This document shows positions 57,137 through 64,000 of a stretch of 64,000 bases of DNA, piece after piece. The notes beneath the pieces are model-generated. The model made no database searches and was not told where the DNA came from. It saw only the letters and a list, made by a program, of their open reading frames with translations. The DNA lies in contig CAZKMA010000011.1 of the NCBI GenBank assembly GCA_964553615.1, positions 26,759-90,758 of the forward strand, given 5' to 3'. Every line of letters starts with the position of its first letter. Position 1 is the stretch's first letter. The DNA is from DATKUC01 sp964553615 (GTDB lineage: Bacteria > Spirochaetota > Spirochaetia > DSM-27196 > DATKUC01). Made by a program: the position numbers and the translations under genes.

Positions 57137-58331
57137 GGAAAAGAACTCCCACCGTCAATTTTATCACCAGCTTCCGCGTGTGGATCGTCTGATTGATGCA
57201 CTGAGTCCCGATTCGTTTCGCCCCGTTCCGGATGATTGGGTGGTGCTGATTACCGATGTTGTCAACTCAACCGGGGCCATCGAAGCAGGCCGATACAAGG
57301 AAGTGAACTCTGCAGGTGGGCTCGGGATAGTAGCCATAGCAAACCTTGCAGGCGGGATGGAGTTTCCATTTGTCTTCGGTGGAGACGGCATGGTAATGCT
57401 TCTTCCGGAACACCTCGAGTCCGCGGCGCGGGATGTCATGGCCGATACACGATCTCTGGTTGAGACATTGTTCGGCCTCTCCCTGCGGACCGGCATAGTT
57501 CCGGTGCGCGATCTTTACAAGGCCGAACGTTCGCTGGAAGTTGCACGATTGCGGGTCTCTGACCGGTATGACCAGGCGATAATTGCCGGAGATGGTATTG
57601 AGTGCGCCGATCAGTGGGTAAAAACACCCGGCAACAAATACCTTATTCCCGAGGATTGGGCGCCGAGCGTACATGCCGATTTCGACGGTTTCTCCTGCCG
57701 GTGGCGAGACATCCCAAGCCACCAGGGCATTACCATGGCAATAATTGTTCGGGCCTCTTCATCCAACCGGGAAGTCCAGGCGGAGGTGATGCGTCAGCTG
57801 TTCGAAACCCTTGAGAAACTGCTTGGCCCGGAGGCGGACTACCATCCGTTGTCGGTTGAGCTGCAGAAGGTAAGTACGGATGACGGACCGGTGCGAGCAG
57901 AAGCCGGGGCGATGGCACGGAAAGCATCCGGGTTACGGTTTCGACTCTGGAAGCTCTGGGTGAGGCTGCAGCGGACATCCACGCGAATGATACTCAGATT
58001 TGGAATAGACTTCCCCTTCATGGGCAAGAATATACGGTTTGTTCGCGAAGACAACCGTATCAACGCTGACTACCGGAAGTTCGACGGTACGTTGAAGATG
58101 GTGGTTGCGTGCACCGAGCAGACGCAGGAACAGATAGAAGAGGTGCTCGATCGATTTCACAATGCCGGATTCATTTCGTACGGAACACATAGCTCCGACC
58201 GTGCCGTTATGACCTGCCTTGTGCATGTGGACTCGACCCGCGAAGTGCACTTCGTTGATGCAGCAGACGGTGGCTATGCAATGGCTGCGGCAAAACTGAA
58301 GAGTCAGATCGCCGGGGAATCGGAGTCCTGA
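57135..58331 (+). CDS. DUF3095 protein (class III cyclase-like fold)
   Basis: A 398-residue protein with the DUF3095 opening VLITDVVNSTGAIEAGRYKEV. This resembles the metal-binding strand of class III nucleotidyl cyclases (D-V-V-N-S), followed by FPFVFGGDGMVMLLPEH. A second part, from about residue 250, has FPFMGKNIRFVREDNRINAD. No activity is established for the family. A cyclase-like fold is an inference from pattern. It starts at an ATG overlapping that of the divergent VOC gene and has a near-leaderless promoter. Confidence 0.83.
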   Translation: MEKNSHRQFYHQLPRVDRLIDALSPDSFRPVPDDWVVLITDVVNSTGAIEAGRYKEVNSAGGLGIVAIANLAGGMEFPFVFGGDGMVMLLPEHLESAARDVMADTRSLVETLFGLSLRTGIVPVRDLYKAERSLEVARLRVSDRYDQAIIAGDGIECADQWVKTPGNKYLIPEDWAPSVHADFDGFSCRWRDIPSHQGITMAIIVRASSSNREVQAEVMRQLFETLEKLLGPEADYHPLSVELQKVSTDDGPVRAEAGAMARKASGLRFRLWKLWVRLQRTSTRMILRFGIDFPFMGKNIRFVREDNRINADYRKFDGTLKMVVACTEQTQEQIEEVLDRFHNAGFISYGTHSSDRAVMTCLVHVDSTREVHFVDAADGGYAMAAAKLKSQIAGESES

Positions 58332-58410
58332 ATCGAAATTGAAAACTGAGAAAGGGGTTCCTGGTGTTCTCTGGTCACCGACAAATGGTGATAAAAAGAG
58401 AAAAAAACAC

Positions 58411-58416
58411 TATACT
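58411..58416 (+). promoter_or_regulatory. -10 element of the AEC transporter gene
   Basis: TATACT ends nine bases before the ATG at 58426. No convincing -35 and no Shine-Dalgarno are present, so the transcript would be nearly leaderless. Confidence 0.4.
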
Positions 58417-58425
58417 CCGTGAATC

Positions 58426-59397
58426 ATGTCAAAGATCCTGTTCATCCTCGCCGTCAGCGTCGGGAGTCTTGTTGTAGGCTACCTGGTCCGGCGGGTCAGT
58501 GTTATCTCCGGTTCAGAATCCCCGGATTGGACAGCGCCTTTCTCGCGTCGACTGAAGATCGTCTCGATATTCATGCTCAACCCGATCCCGATCATTGACT
58601 CATTCTGGCGTCTACCGCTGGACACGAAAGGATTGTTCCTTCTGCCAATACTGGGCGTCCTCTCGCTCGCTGTCGGCGGCGGAAGTGCGTTCCTTCTGAG
58701 CCGATGGTTGAAAATTCCGCCAAAACGTGCCGCATCCGTCTTTACCTCCGGAATGTTCACCAACATCCTCTCGTTCGGAGGACTCATCGCATTCGTCTTC
58801 TTCGGATATCGAGGTTATGCATTTGTTCAGCTTTACAACATGCTCGTCTCCGTCAGCTATTACATGATCGGGTTTCCTCTCTCCCACCGTATCAGTCTTG
58901 GCCCCGGCGGAAAATTACCTCACGGAGCATCCGGCACTCTGCGGGATAGACCCTACATGGTCGTTCCAATCCTCGCGCTAACGGCCGGGCTCGTCTTGAA
59001 CGTGGTGCATGCCGCCCGTCCACTATGGCTCGATTCAGTTTCGGGGATTCTCATTCCCGGAATTGCCGGGTTGCTCGGATTTTCGATCGGCCTGACTCTG
59101 TACGTGAGCCGGATGAAGGACTACCGCGTCGAAATACCCCTCGTCATGCTAATCAAGTTCCTCATCATCCCCGCAGTCATGATTCCGCTCGGAGCAATAC
59201 TCGGTCTCCCTGCGGTCGCCGGCGGCCTCGCCTTCAAGGTGCTTATCATCGTCTCCGTCATGCCGGTCGCATTCAACGCCGTCGTGCCGCCGGCCGTCTA
59301 TGGATTTGACCTGGACCTGGCAAACTCAGCATGGATTGCAACCACCACCGCACTGATCGTGGTTCTTCCGATCCTCTATCTTATTCTGCGTCCATAG
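58426..59397 (+). CDS. AEC-family transporter
   Basis: A 323-residue membrane protein of the auxin-efflux-carrier/malonate-permease superfamily with about ten helices in two halves (for example SVFTSGMFTNILSFGGLIAFV and AGGLAFKVLIIVSVMPVAFNA). The second half has the typical discontinuous-helix P-V-A-x-N motif. Bacterial members move organic acids. The cargo here is unknown. It stands next to the DUF6941 gene, 10 bases apart, so the two may be one transcript. Confidence 0.82.
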   Translation: MSKILFILAVSVGSLVVGYLVRRVSVISGSESPDWTAPFSRRLKIVSIFMLNPIPIIDSFWRLPLDTKGLFLLPILGVLSLAVGGGSAFLLSRWLKIPPKRAASVFTSGMFTNILSFGGLIAFVFFGYRGYAFVQLYNMLVSVSYYMIGFPLSHRISLGPGGKLPHGASGTLRDRPYMVVPILALTAGLVLNVVHAARPLWLDSVSGILIPGIAGLLGFSIGLTLYVSRMKDYRVEIPLVMLIKFLIIPAVMIPLGAILGLPAVAGGLAFKVLIIVSVMPVAFNAVVPPAVYGFDLDLANSAWIATTTALIVVLPILYLILRP

Positions 59398-59407
59398 GAG
59401 AGCGTGC

Positions 59408-59803
59408 ATGGAAGCTGTCTGCTATTCACTCTTGTGCTGCGACCGGATCATTACCGAAAACAATGGAAAAAAAGGACTCATCGGAGTATTCAGCGGATTC
59501 CAGTTCCCGGCATTTCCGTCTCCTCCGACCCAGTGGTTCATCTATGCCGGACTGGCAAACGTACCCGGTCACCAGCAGTTCTCGCTGAATCTGGTGCACG
59601 AACATTTCCAGCAGGTGGTTTTTTCACTGGCGGGCGAGCTGACGGTACCAGACGGGCGCCGCGAACTCGAACTCGTCGTCCCGGTCGGTAACCTGCAGTT
59701 TCAGCAACCCGGAAACCATACGCTCGTTCTCAACATCGACGGCATACCCATTTCCTCCCGGGTTCTCCGAGTCACCCTCCTCCAGCAGCATCCGGAGGGA
59801 TAG
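59408..59803 (+). CDS. DUF6941-like beta-sandwich protein
   Basis: A 131-residue soluble protein, MEAVCYSLLCCDRIITENNG at the start, then GLIGVFSGFQFPAFPS and an immunoglobulin-like second half (PGNHTLVLNIDGIPISSRVL). The layout matches DUF6941, a family of unknown function. The ATG has AGGAG eight bases upstream. It follows the AEC transporter by ten bases. Confidence 0.75.
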   Translation: MEAVCYSLLCCDRIITENNGKKGLIGVFSGFQFPAFPSPPTQWFIYAGLANVPGHQQFSLNLVHEHFQQVVFSLAGELTVPDGRRELELVVPVGNLQFQQPGNHTLVLNIDGIPISSRVLRVTLLQQHPEG

Positions 59804-59915
59804 CGAAACTCGGACTGAACGGGGTCCAATCCGGTCCGTTTGCGGCATCCCGCGTGGCTGCGGACGCAACCAATCGGGAGATTCACGCCCGCGGGCGAAG
59901 TGTTCAGTCTGCACG

Positions 59916-60020
59916 GAGAATCTCGAGAGCTTCTGGGGACATCTGAAACAGGAACTCGTTTACCACCGTCGCTTCGCAACTTGCAGTGAAGCCCTGCCCA
60001 CGCCCCCCAAAGAAGCGTAG
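59916..60020 (+). mobile_element. IS3-family transposase remnant (3' end of orfB)
   Basis: One frame, not opened by any start codon, reads ENLESFWGHLKQELVYHRRF followed by ATCSEALP and a stop at 60018-60020. This is the conserved region around the third catalytic acid (E) of the IS3/IS150 DDE integrase. Only about 30 residues survive, and no terminal inverted repeats were seen. The element is dead and lies in the 285-base space between the DUF6941 and MFS genes. Confidence 0.6.
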
Positions 60021-60037
60021 CCATTCATTTGCGCTGC

Positions 60038-60066
60038 TTGTTTCCAGTGGCTGCTCCGGATACTAT
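60038..60066 (+). promoter_or_regulatory. predicted promoter of the MFS gene at 60089
   Basis: TTGTTT (60038-60043) and TACTAT (60061-60066) are separated by 17 bases. The short leader carries AAAGGAG. Confidence 0.5.
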
Positions 60067-60088
60067 TGTGCGAAACAAAGGAGTCTGC

Positions 60089-61342
60089 ATGGCCACTGGC
60101 AACACCATCCGACTTGACGCTGACGAGCGGCGTATACTCGTGTTCGCATCCTCCGCACATTTCTTCACCCACTTCTTTATGTTGGTCTTCCCCGCACTCG
60201 TGGTCCCCATAAGCCGGGATCTGGGGATTCCGGCAGCACAGGCGCTGATAATCGGCTTCTGGATGTACCTGCTCTACGGTGTCCTCGCAATCGGGTGGGG
60301 GTTCATCTCGGACCACTGGGGACACCGCTGGTCGATGGCCTCCGGCATGGTCATCGCAGGCTTCGGGCTTCTGTTGGCCGGACTCGCCCGCTCGCCCGCC
60401 ATTATGGCGGCCGCATTCTCGATTGTTGGAATCGGTTGTTCATCCTACCATCCATCCGGCACCGCACTCGTCTCACAGGGCGTAAGACAGCGCGGAAGAG
60501 CGCTCGGGATAAACGGAATCTGGGGAAACGCGGGAATCGCTTCAGTTCCATTCGTGGTGGGGTTCATGAGCTTCGGACTCGGATGGCGTCCCGCGCTCAT
60601 CATACTCGGATTACTGGGTGCGATACTTGGCGTTCTCTCCTTCATAGTCCCGTTTGCAGTCGAGCGAGGAACCGACCGTGCAGCCAGACCCGCGGCCGGA
60701 GAAAGGAAATCGATCCTGCCGCTATTCCTGGTGCTGTGCGTGGGGCTCGTATTCGGGGGATTCATGTACCGGGGTTTCACGCTGATATTACCGACATTCC
60801 TCGAGACCCGCCTCGCGACCTTTACCGGCGGGATTCATCAGTTCGTATCCCGCCTGTTTCCCACGGGCAACGGGATTCCGGTGGACACACTGACCGCGGA
60901 TGTCATTGCGAGCCTCGTCTACGTCATCGGAATGGTCGGGCAGGTCGCAGGCGGCAGGATTGCCGACCGGTTCAGTCTGAAGTGGTCCTATTTCTTCTTC
61001 TTCGCCCTTTCACTACCGTTCATCCTGCTCACATCCATCATCCCCACCCCACTCCTCATTGCAGCAGCCGGCCTCTACGTGTTTTTTGCACTTGGCATGC
61101 AGCCGATTGAAAACAGTCTCATTGCCACGCTCACACCGGCACGTTGGCGAAGCGTGAGTTACGGAATCAAGTTCACTCTGAACTTCGGCGCAGGCTCGTT
61201 CGCGGTCATGCTCATGAGTGCGGTTGGATCCCGCTATGGTATCCAGAATAGCATGTGGGTAGTTGCCGGGTTTGTGGTGCTGGTTGTCCTGAACACCGGC
61301 CTGTTTCTGGTGCTAAGCCGAGGACAGGAGATTCGCCAGTAG
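60089..61342 (+). CDS. MFS transporter (Fsr-like)
   Basis: A 417-residue major-facilitator protein with 12 helices. The first is SSAHFFTHFFMLVFPALVV. The cytoplasmic loop 2-3 motif is WGFISDHWGHRW, and a second-half loop motif is GGRIADRFSLKW. The H-F-x-x-H/D-x-x pattern in helix 1 recalls the fosmidomycin-resistance group, usually exporters. The substrate is unknown. The ATG at 60089 has AAAGGAG seven bases upstream. It converges on another MFS gene 11 bases later. Confidence 0.85.
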   Translation: MATGNTIRLDADERRILVFASSAHFFTHFFMLVFPALVVPISRDLGIPAAQALIIGFWMYLLYGVLAIGWGFISDHWGHRWSMASGMVIAGFGLLLAGLARSPAIMAAAFSIVGIGCSSYHPSGTALVSQGVRQRGRALGINGIWGNAGIASVPFVVGFMSFGLGWRPALIILGLLGAILGVLSFIVPFAVERGTDRAARPAAGERKSILPLFLVLCVGLVFGGFMYRGFTLILPTFLETRLATFTGGIHQFVSRLFPTGNGIPVDTLTADVIASLVYVIGMVGQVAGGRIADRFSLKWSYFFFFALSLPFILLTSIIPTPLLIAAAGLYVFFALGMQPIENSLIATLTPARWRSVSYGIKFTLNFGAGSFAVMLMSAVGSRYGIQNSMWVVAGFVVLVVLNTGLFLVLSRGQEIRQ

Positions 61343-61352
61343 GCACACAGCC

Positions 61353-62615
61353 CTACTCTGTTGCCGGCTGCACGGCCGGCAACTCTCCGCCCGAAGCCTC
61401 CGTCAGAATGAGTGGAGACTCCTTCATTCGCATCGCCAGAAAGAGGCAGCCTGCAAGAAGAACCAGGAAGAGCACCATCAGCGGCGCAATGCCGATTCCG
61501 TCCATCCCGAAGATAAAAATGACCCCTGAGACCTGACCCGAAAGTATGAGCAGCCCCTGAGACGATGCCTCCGGTGCTGGAAAACTGACCTCCGCACTGT
61601 ACTGAAAACCGATCGGTCCTGCGCTCATGACGAAAAAACCGAGTACAAATCCGGAGACAAGCAGGAGTGGATAGCTCCGGAGGACAGTTATGCCGAGAAG
61701 ACCCGGCAGCATTCCCGCAACGCACATTACCAGAAAGGGCTTTCGCTTGCGAATCCTGTCCGACACGACAGGGACAATCGCCGCACCGACAATTCCACCA
61801 ATGATCATGACACCGCCGATGAGACCGGACTGATCGGGCGTGAGCCCTTTCCCGCTTCCGATCTGGTCTATCACCGTGCTTACCGCGTTGAACATACCGA
61901 GTCCAACGAAGAAAAGGACGATGAGATAGATCATGCTCGGCTGACGGAAGATATGCCTGAGCCCCTCGCCTGTGCGGTATCGCTCCTGGCTCTCCGTCAA
62001 CGACGGCGGAGTGGCCGGTCGGTCGCGCAGGAACACCAGAAGCAACGCGGCGCTGCCCACGGACAGGACCGCGTATACGCCCAGAGCTCCGCCAAGGTCA
62101 GTCCCTCCGCCGGTTGCAGTAACGAGGATGGGAGTCAGAATCATGGCGATGATGAAGCCGACATACTGCGAGAGTGAAACAATTCCAGCAGCAGTTGCGC
62201 GTTCCTTCAGTGGAAACCAGTGTGCGCTCATCTTTGTGACGGCATTCATGGCAAACGGTTGCGACACCGCGAGTCCAATCTGAGCAATCAGGACCATCGT
62301 GTAGTTGTGGGCGAATGCCGCCTTCAACACGCCGAATACCCCTAGAAGGACAGCCCCAATTCCCACGCCGATTCGGAGTCCAAAGGTATCGATGATATGA
62401 GAGGCGGGAATCGAGAAAACAATAAAAACCAGCATGTAGACCATCGAGAGCATATCGATGGCAAGAGGTGAAACGTGATACTGCGCCTGAGCAATGGTCG
62501 CAACAGGAGCGAAAGTCAGCCATTGGAGCTGCACCACGAGGTTCACCAGTGAAAATACTGAAAGAATCACCCAACGGTATGCGTAAATCGCAGGGCGTGA
62601 GTTGTCCATACGCAT
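61353..62615 (-). CDS. MFS transporter (FLVCR-like)
   Basis: A 420-residue major-facilitator protein with 12 helices. It starts YRWVILSVFSLVNLVVQLQW and has the loop SHIIDTFGLRIGVGIGAVLL and the late cytoplasmic loop VVSDRIRKRKP. The opening Q-L-Q-W-L-T-F-A-P pattern resembles FLVCR-type and related bacterial carriers. The cargo is unknown. Two ATGs (62615, 62609) follow GAGGAG at slightly short or slightly long distances. The first is reported. Confidence 0.85.
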   Translation of the reverse strand: MRMDNSRPAIYAYRWVILSVFSLVNLVVQLQWLTFAPVATIAQAQYHVSPLAIDMLSMVYMLVFIVFSIPASHIIDTFGLRIGVGIGAVLLGVFGVLKAAFAHNYTMVLIAQIGLAVSQPFAMNAVTKMSAHWFPLKERATAAGIVSLSQYVGFIIAMILTPILVTATGGGTDLGGALGVYAVLSVGSAALLLVFLRDRPATPPSLTESQERYRTGEGLRHIFRQPSMIYLIVLFFVGLGMFNAVSTVIDQIGSGKGLTPDQSGLIGGVMIIGGIVGAAIVPVVSDRIRKRKPFLVMCVAGMLPGLLGITVLRSYPLLLVSGFVLGFFVMSAGPIGFQYSAEVSFPAPEASSQGLLILSGQVSGVIFIFGMDGIGIAPLMVLFLVLLAGCLFLAMRMKESPLILTEASGGELPAVQPATE

Positions 62616-62709
62616 TCGTCTCCTCTAACCGGGCAAGTCCATAAACAATACACCGACTTCCAGTTCGATGGAAGAAGAAATGTGGATTCGGGAAAACGGA
62701 GAGTCATCG

Positions 62710-63219
62710 TCAATGGAGTCGGTACAGATAGATATCCGAGCGCAATATTTCCGGGTCGAGAGTCGGAAACCGCCAATGATGCGAGACAATGCACGCTCCG
62801 GAAGAGAGCTCACGAATGACCTTCTTCTCGAGCCTCGGCATGATGTAATCCACCTGGAACACCGTAATAATCCGATATCCAGACAAATCTGCCGACCAGA
62901 AGCTCTTCCAGTGAATGAACGCCGTCCCGTCCAGACCCGCACGCCGTATGTTCCGCCGGGACAGGATGACAAGAATCGGATTTACTTCGTACCCGTGGGC
63001 CTCAGCCCCCTGCCGGGCAAGCGCCATTACGATGCGGCCGTCGCCAGACCCCAGATCCGCAGTACGCATGCCGGGATGCACATCGGCGAAGTGAGCAATG
63101 AGGGCAGTCTGATCAGGACTGCTCGGCTCATAGAGTGCACCTCGTCCCAGCGGCACAAAGACCCAGAAGATGAGATAGACGACCACAGCCACGATGAAAA
63201 GAAAAAGTATGATAGACAT
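62710..63219 (-). CDS. membrane-anchored SAM-dependent methyltransferase
   Basis: A 169-residue protein. One N-terminal helix (IILFLFIVAVVVYLIFWVFV) is followed by a class I methyltransferase core: ADLGSGDGRIVMALA (SAM loop), then HGYEVNPILVILSRRN and a late VFQVDYIMPRLEKK. It lacks the long C-terminal part of many methyltransferases. The same layout (single helix plus short core) is common in uncharacterised proteins. The ATG has no ribosome site but lies 11 bases below a -10. The acceptor is unknown. Confidence 0.8.
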   Translation of the reverse strand: MSIILFLFIVAVVVYLIFWVFVPLGRGALYEPSSPDQTALIAHFADVHPGMRTADLGSGDGRIVMALARQGAEAHGYEVNPILVILSRRNIRRAGLDGTAFIHWKSFWSADLSGYRIITVFQVDYIMPRLEKKVIRELSSGACIVSHHWRFPTLDPEILRSDIYLYRLH

Positions 63220-63230
63220 TGTTGCCGCAA

Positions 63231-63259
63231 ATCCTATCCCAGGAGCGTCGGAATGTCAC
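63231..63259 (-). promoter_or_regulatory. predicted promoter of the methyltransferase gene, near-leaderless
   Basis: On the minus strand GTGACA (63254-63259) and TAGGAT (63231-63236) are separated by 17 bases. The predicted leader is about four bases. Confidence 0.45.
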
Positions 63260-63300
63260 CTGGACAGGCGGGCGAACACGCCTCTTCTTTGGTATCTTAC

Positions 63301-63324
63301 AAAAAAACCGCCCCTGACGGGCGG
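63301..63324 (-). terminator. rho-independent terminator of the FMN-binding protein gene
   Basis: Read on the minus strand: stem CCGCCC/GGGCGG with a five-base loop, followed by seven T. It lies 24 bases after the stop codon of the gene at 63348. Confidence 0.88.
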
Positions 63325-63347
63325 CTTCTGCAATACGAAAAGCCCGA

Positions 63348-63863
63348 CTACTTGACCAGGTTCTTTTCGATAACGTATGTCTGGAACACGAAAAGAGTTG
63401 GCTTCGCCTCGGCAAAAATACGATAGGATGAAAGCGTTGAGCCGGAAACGACATCCGCCGGGTCACTCCAGCTGCTCGTTGCGGTCATACCTTCGAACTT
63501 TTTGTGGCTTGCAGCCTCACCCAGGTTCGCGTGATGCTCGTTGTGACTGATCCAGAAATCCACAAGCGTTGCCTTTCCATTCTCATCACCAACAAGAAGC
63601 ATCAGGTCTTCGGTATGCTGAGCTACCTTGAAATCCCGGGCCCACCAGAGATAACCGACGACCTTGCCACCACGGATGGCAGGGAAAAACCGATAATACG
63701 GGTCCATGCTGTCCGCCTGGATAGGTGTGTGCCCAACCGAATCCAGACTGAAACTCTGGATAGCCTGCTTCACGAAATCGAAATCAGTACGCTGAGATTG
63801 CGCAAACGCCGCCGTCGAGACGAGGGCCAGCACCGCCGCGATCACTATGAGCTTTCGTGTCAT
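63348..63863 (-). CDS. exported FMN-binding-domain-like protein
   Basis: A 171-residue protein with a signal peptide ending STAAFA near residue 21. The core resembles the FMN-binding domain of RnfG/NosR-type proteins: GGKVVGYLWWARDF, HNEHHANLGEAA and DVVSGSTLSSYRI. In true family members the last motif carries a threonine that binds FMN covalently (SGAT); here it reads SGST. A periplasmic flavin-dependent redox role is inferred. The ATG at 63863 has GGAGG upstream. A strong promoter and a terminator make it a single-gene transcript. Confidence 0.75.
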   Translation of the reverse strand: MTRKLIVIAAVLALVSTAAFAQSQRTDFDFVKQAIQSFSLDSVGHTPIQADSMDPYYRFFPAIRGGKVVGYLWWARDFKVAQHTEDLMLLVGDENGKATLVDFWISHNEHHANLGEAASHKKFEGMTATSSWSDPADVVSGSTLSSYRIFAEAKPTLFVFQTYVIEKNLVK

Positions 63864-63894
63864 AGTATTCCTCCGTTGTTGTGGTTTATAGACC

Positions 63895-63923
63895 ATAATA
63901 GGTTATTTATTATAGATAATCAA
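63895..63923 (-). promoter_or_regulatory. promoter of the FMN-binding protein gene
   Basis: On the minus strand TTGATT (63918-63923) and TATTAT (63895-63900) are separated by 17 AT-rich bases. Beyond it, to the right edge, only an 18-base hairpin (63960-63977, arms ATCAACA/TGTTGAT) is visible. Confidence 0.65.
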
Positions 63924-64000
63924 CACCCTTTTTTCTGACAATTTGGCTCCCTCTGAAGTATCAACAAGCGTGTTGATGAAACCACCCCTTTGAAGCAGGA

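Noticed and set aside
1..64000. CRISPR arrays, tRNA/rRNA genes, phage genes, toxin-antitoxin pairs
   Set aside because: No regularly spaced direct repeats with unique spacers, no cloverleaf or rRNA-like sequence, and no capsid, integrase or toxin-type proteins were recognised.

Overview
The window looks like a chromosomal fragment (about 55% GC by eye) of a free-living, sugar-fermenting but oxygen-respiring bacterium, most plausibly a member of the Spirochaetota. This rests on gene style only: sugar-binding proteins with ANG-type signal peptides, ATPase-less sugar ABC operons, YesM/YesN regulators, a methyl-accepting chemotaxis protein and a bacteriohemerythrin. No rRNA, tRNA, CRISPR array or phage module was seen. 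Two runs of N (6605-6704 and 56523-56532) show that this is a scaffolded draft assembly.

Layout. 1-9600: a polyol-type dehydrogenase cut by the left edge, a YesM/YesN two-component pair, a three-gene sugar ABC importer, an oligogalacturonate lyase with a lipoprotein, and an aldo/keto reductase. This looks like a pectin-fragment uptake region. 10017-26134: a large catabolic locus. Leftward from 22375 run SuyA, SuyB, a LarA-type nickel racemase, a ROK regulator, a second sugar ABC importer, a NagB-like isomerase, an amidohydrolase, a Gfo/Idh oxidoreductase and a YihQ-like GH31 glycosidase. Rightward run a small transaldolase and a semialdehyde dehydrogenase, converging on a fucose-isomerase-type enzyme. 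26415-31073: a DsbA-like lipoprotein, a beta-hydroxyacid dehydrogenase with a propeller protein, and a chemotaxis receptor. 31267-38492: two-component and hybrid-kinase signalling around a bacteriohemerythrin. 38538-44480: two oxidoreductases and a complete cyoABCD quinol oxidase. 44690-63863: mixed housekeeping and accessory genes (flavoproteins, DoxX, SDR, GNAT, penicillin acylase, a zinc dehydrogenase, DUF3095, an AEC transporter, two MFS carriers, a methyltransferase and an FMN-binding exported protein), with an IS3-family transposase remnant.

Main result. The 10-26 kb locus reads as a nearly complete pathway for a sulfosugar, probably sulfoquinovose. The proposed order is import, glycoside cleavage, isomerisation, transaldol cleavage to sulfolactaldehyde, oxidation to (S)-sulfolactate, racemisation by the LarA homologue, and C-S cleavage by SuyAB to pyruvate and sulfite. 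The racemase step would be unusual. SuyAB is known to use (R)-sulfolactate, whereas the dehydrogenase is expected to give the (S) form. The LarA homologue keeps all four key catalytic or cofactor residues and overlaps suyB by ATGA. The two halves of the locus share an operator-like sequence beside a ROK regulator. The substrate is an inference: the GH31 enzyme lacks one sulfonate-binding arginine of known sulfoquinovosidases.

A second pattern is leaderless expression. At least six genes without a Shine-Dalgarno have a -10 hexamer ending exactly 6-7 bases before the start codon, and four more come within 9-11 bases. This pattern was used to choose several starts.
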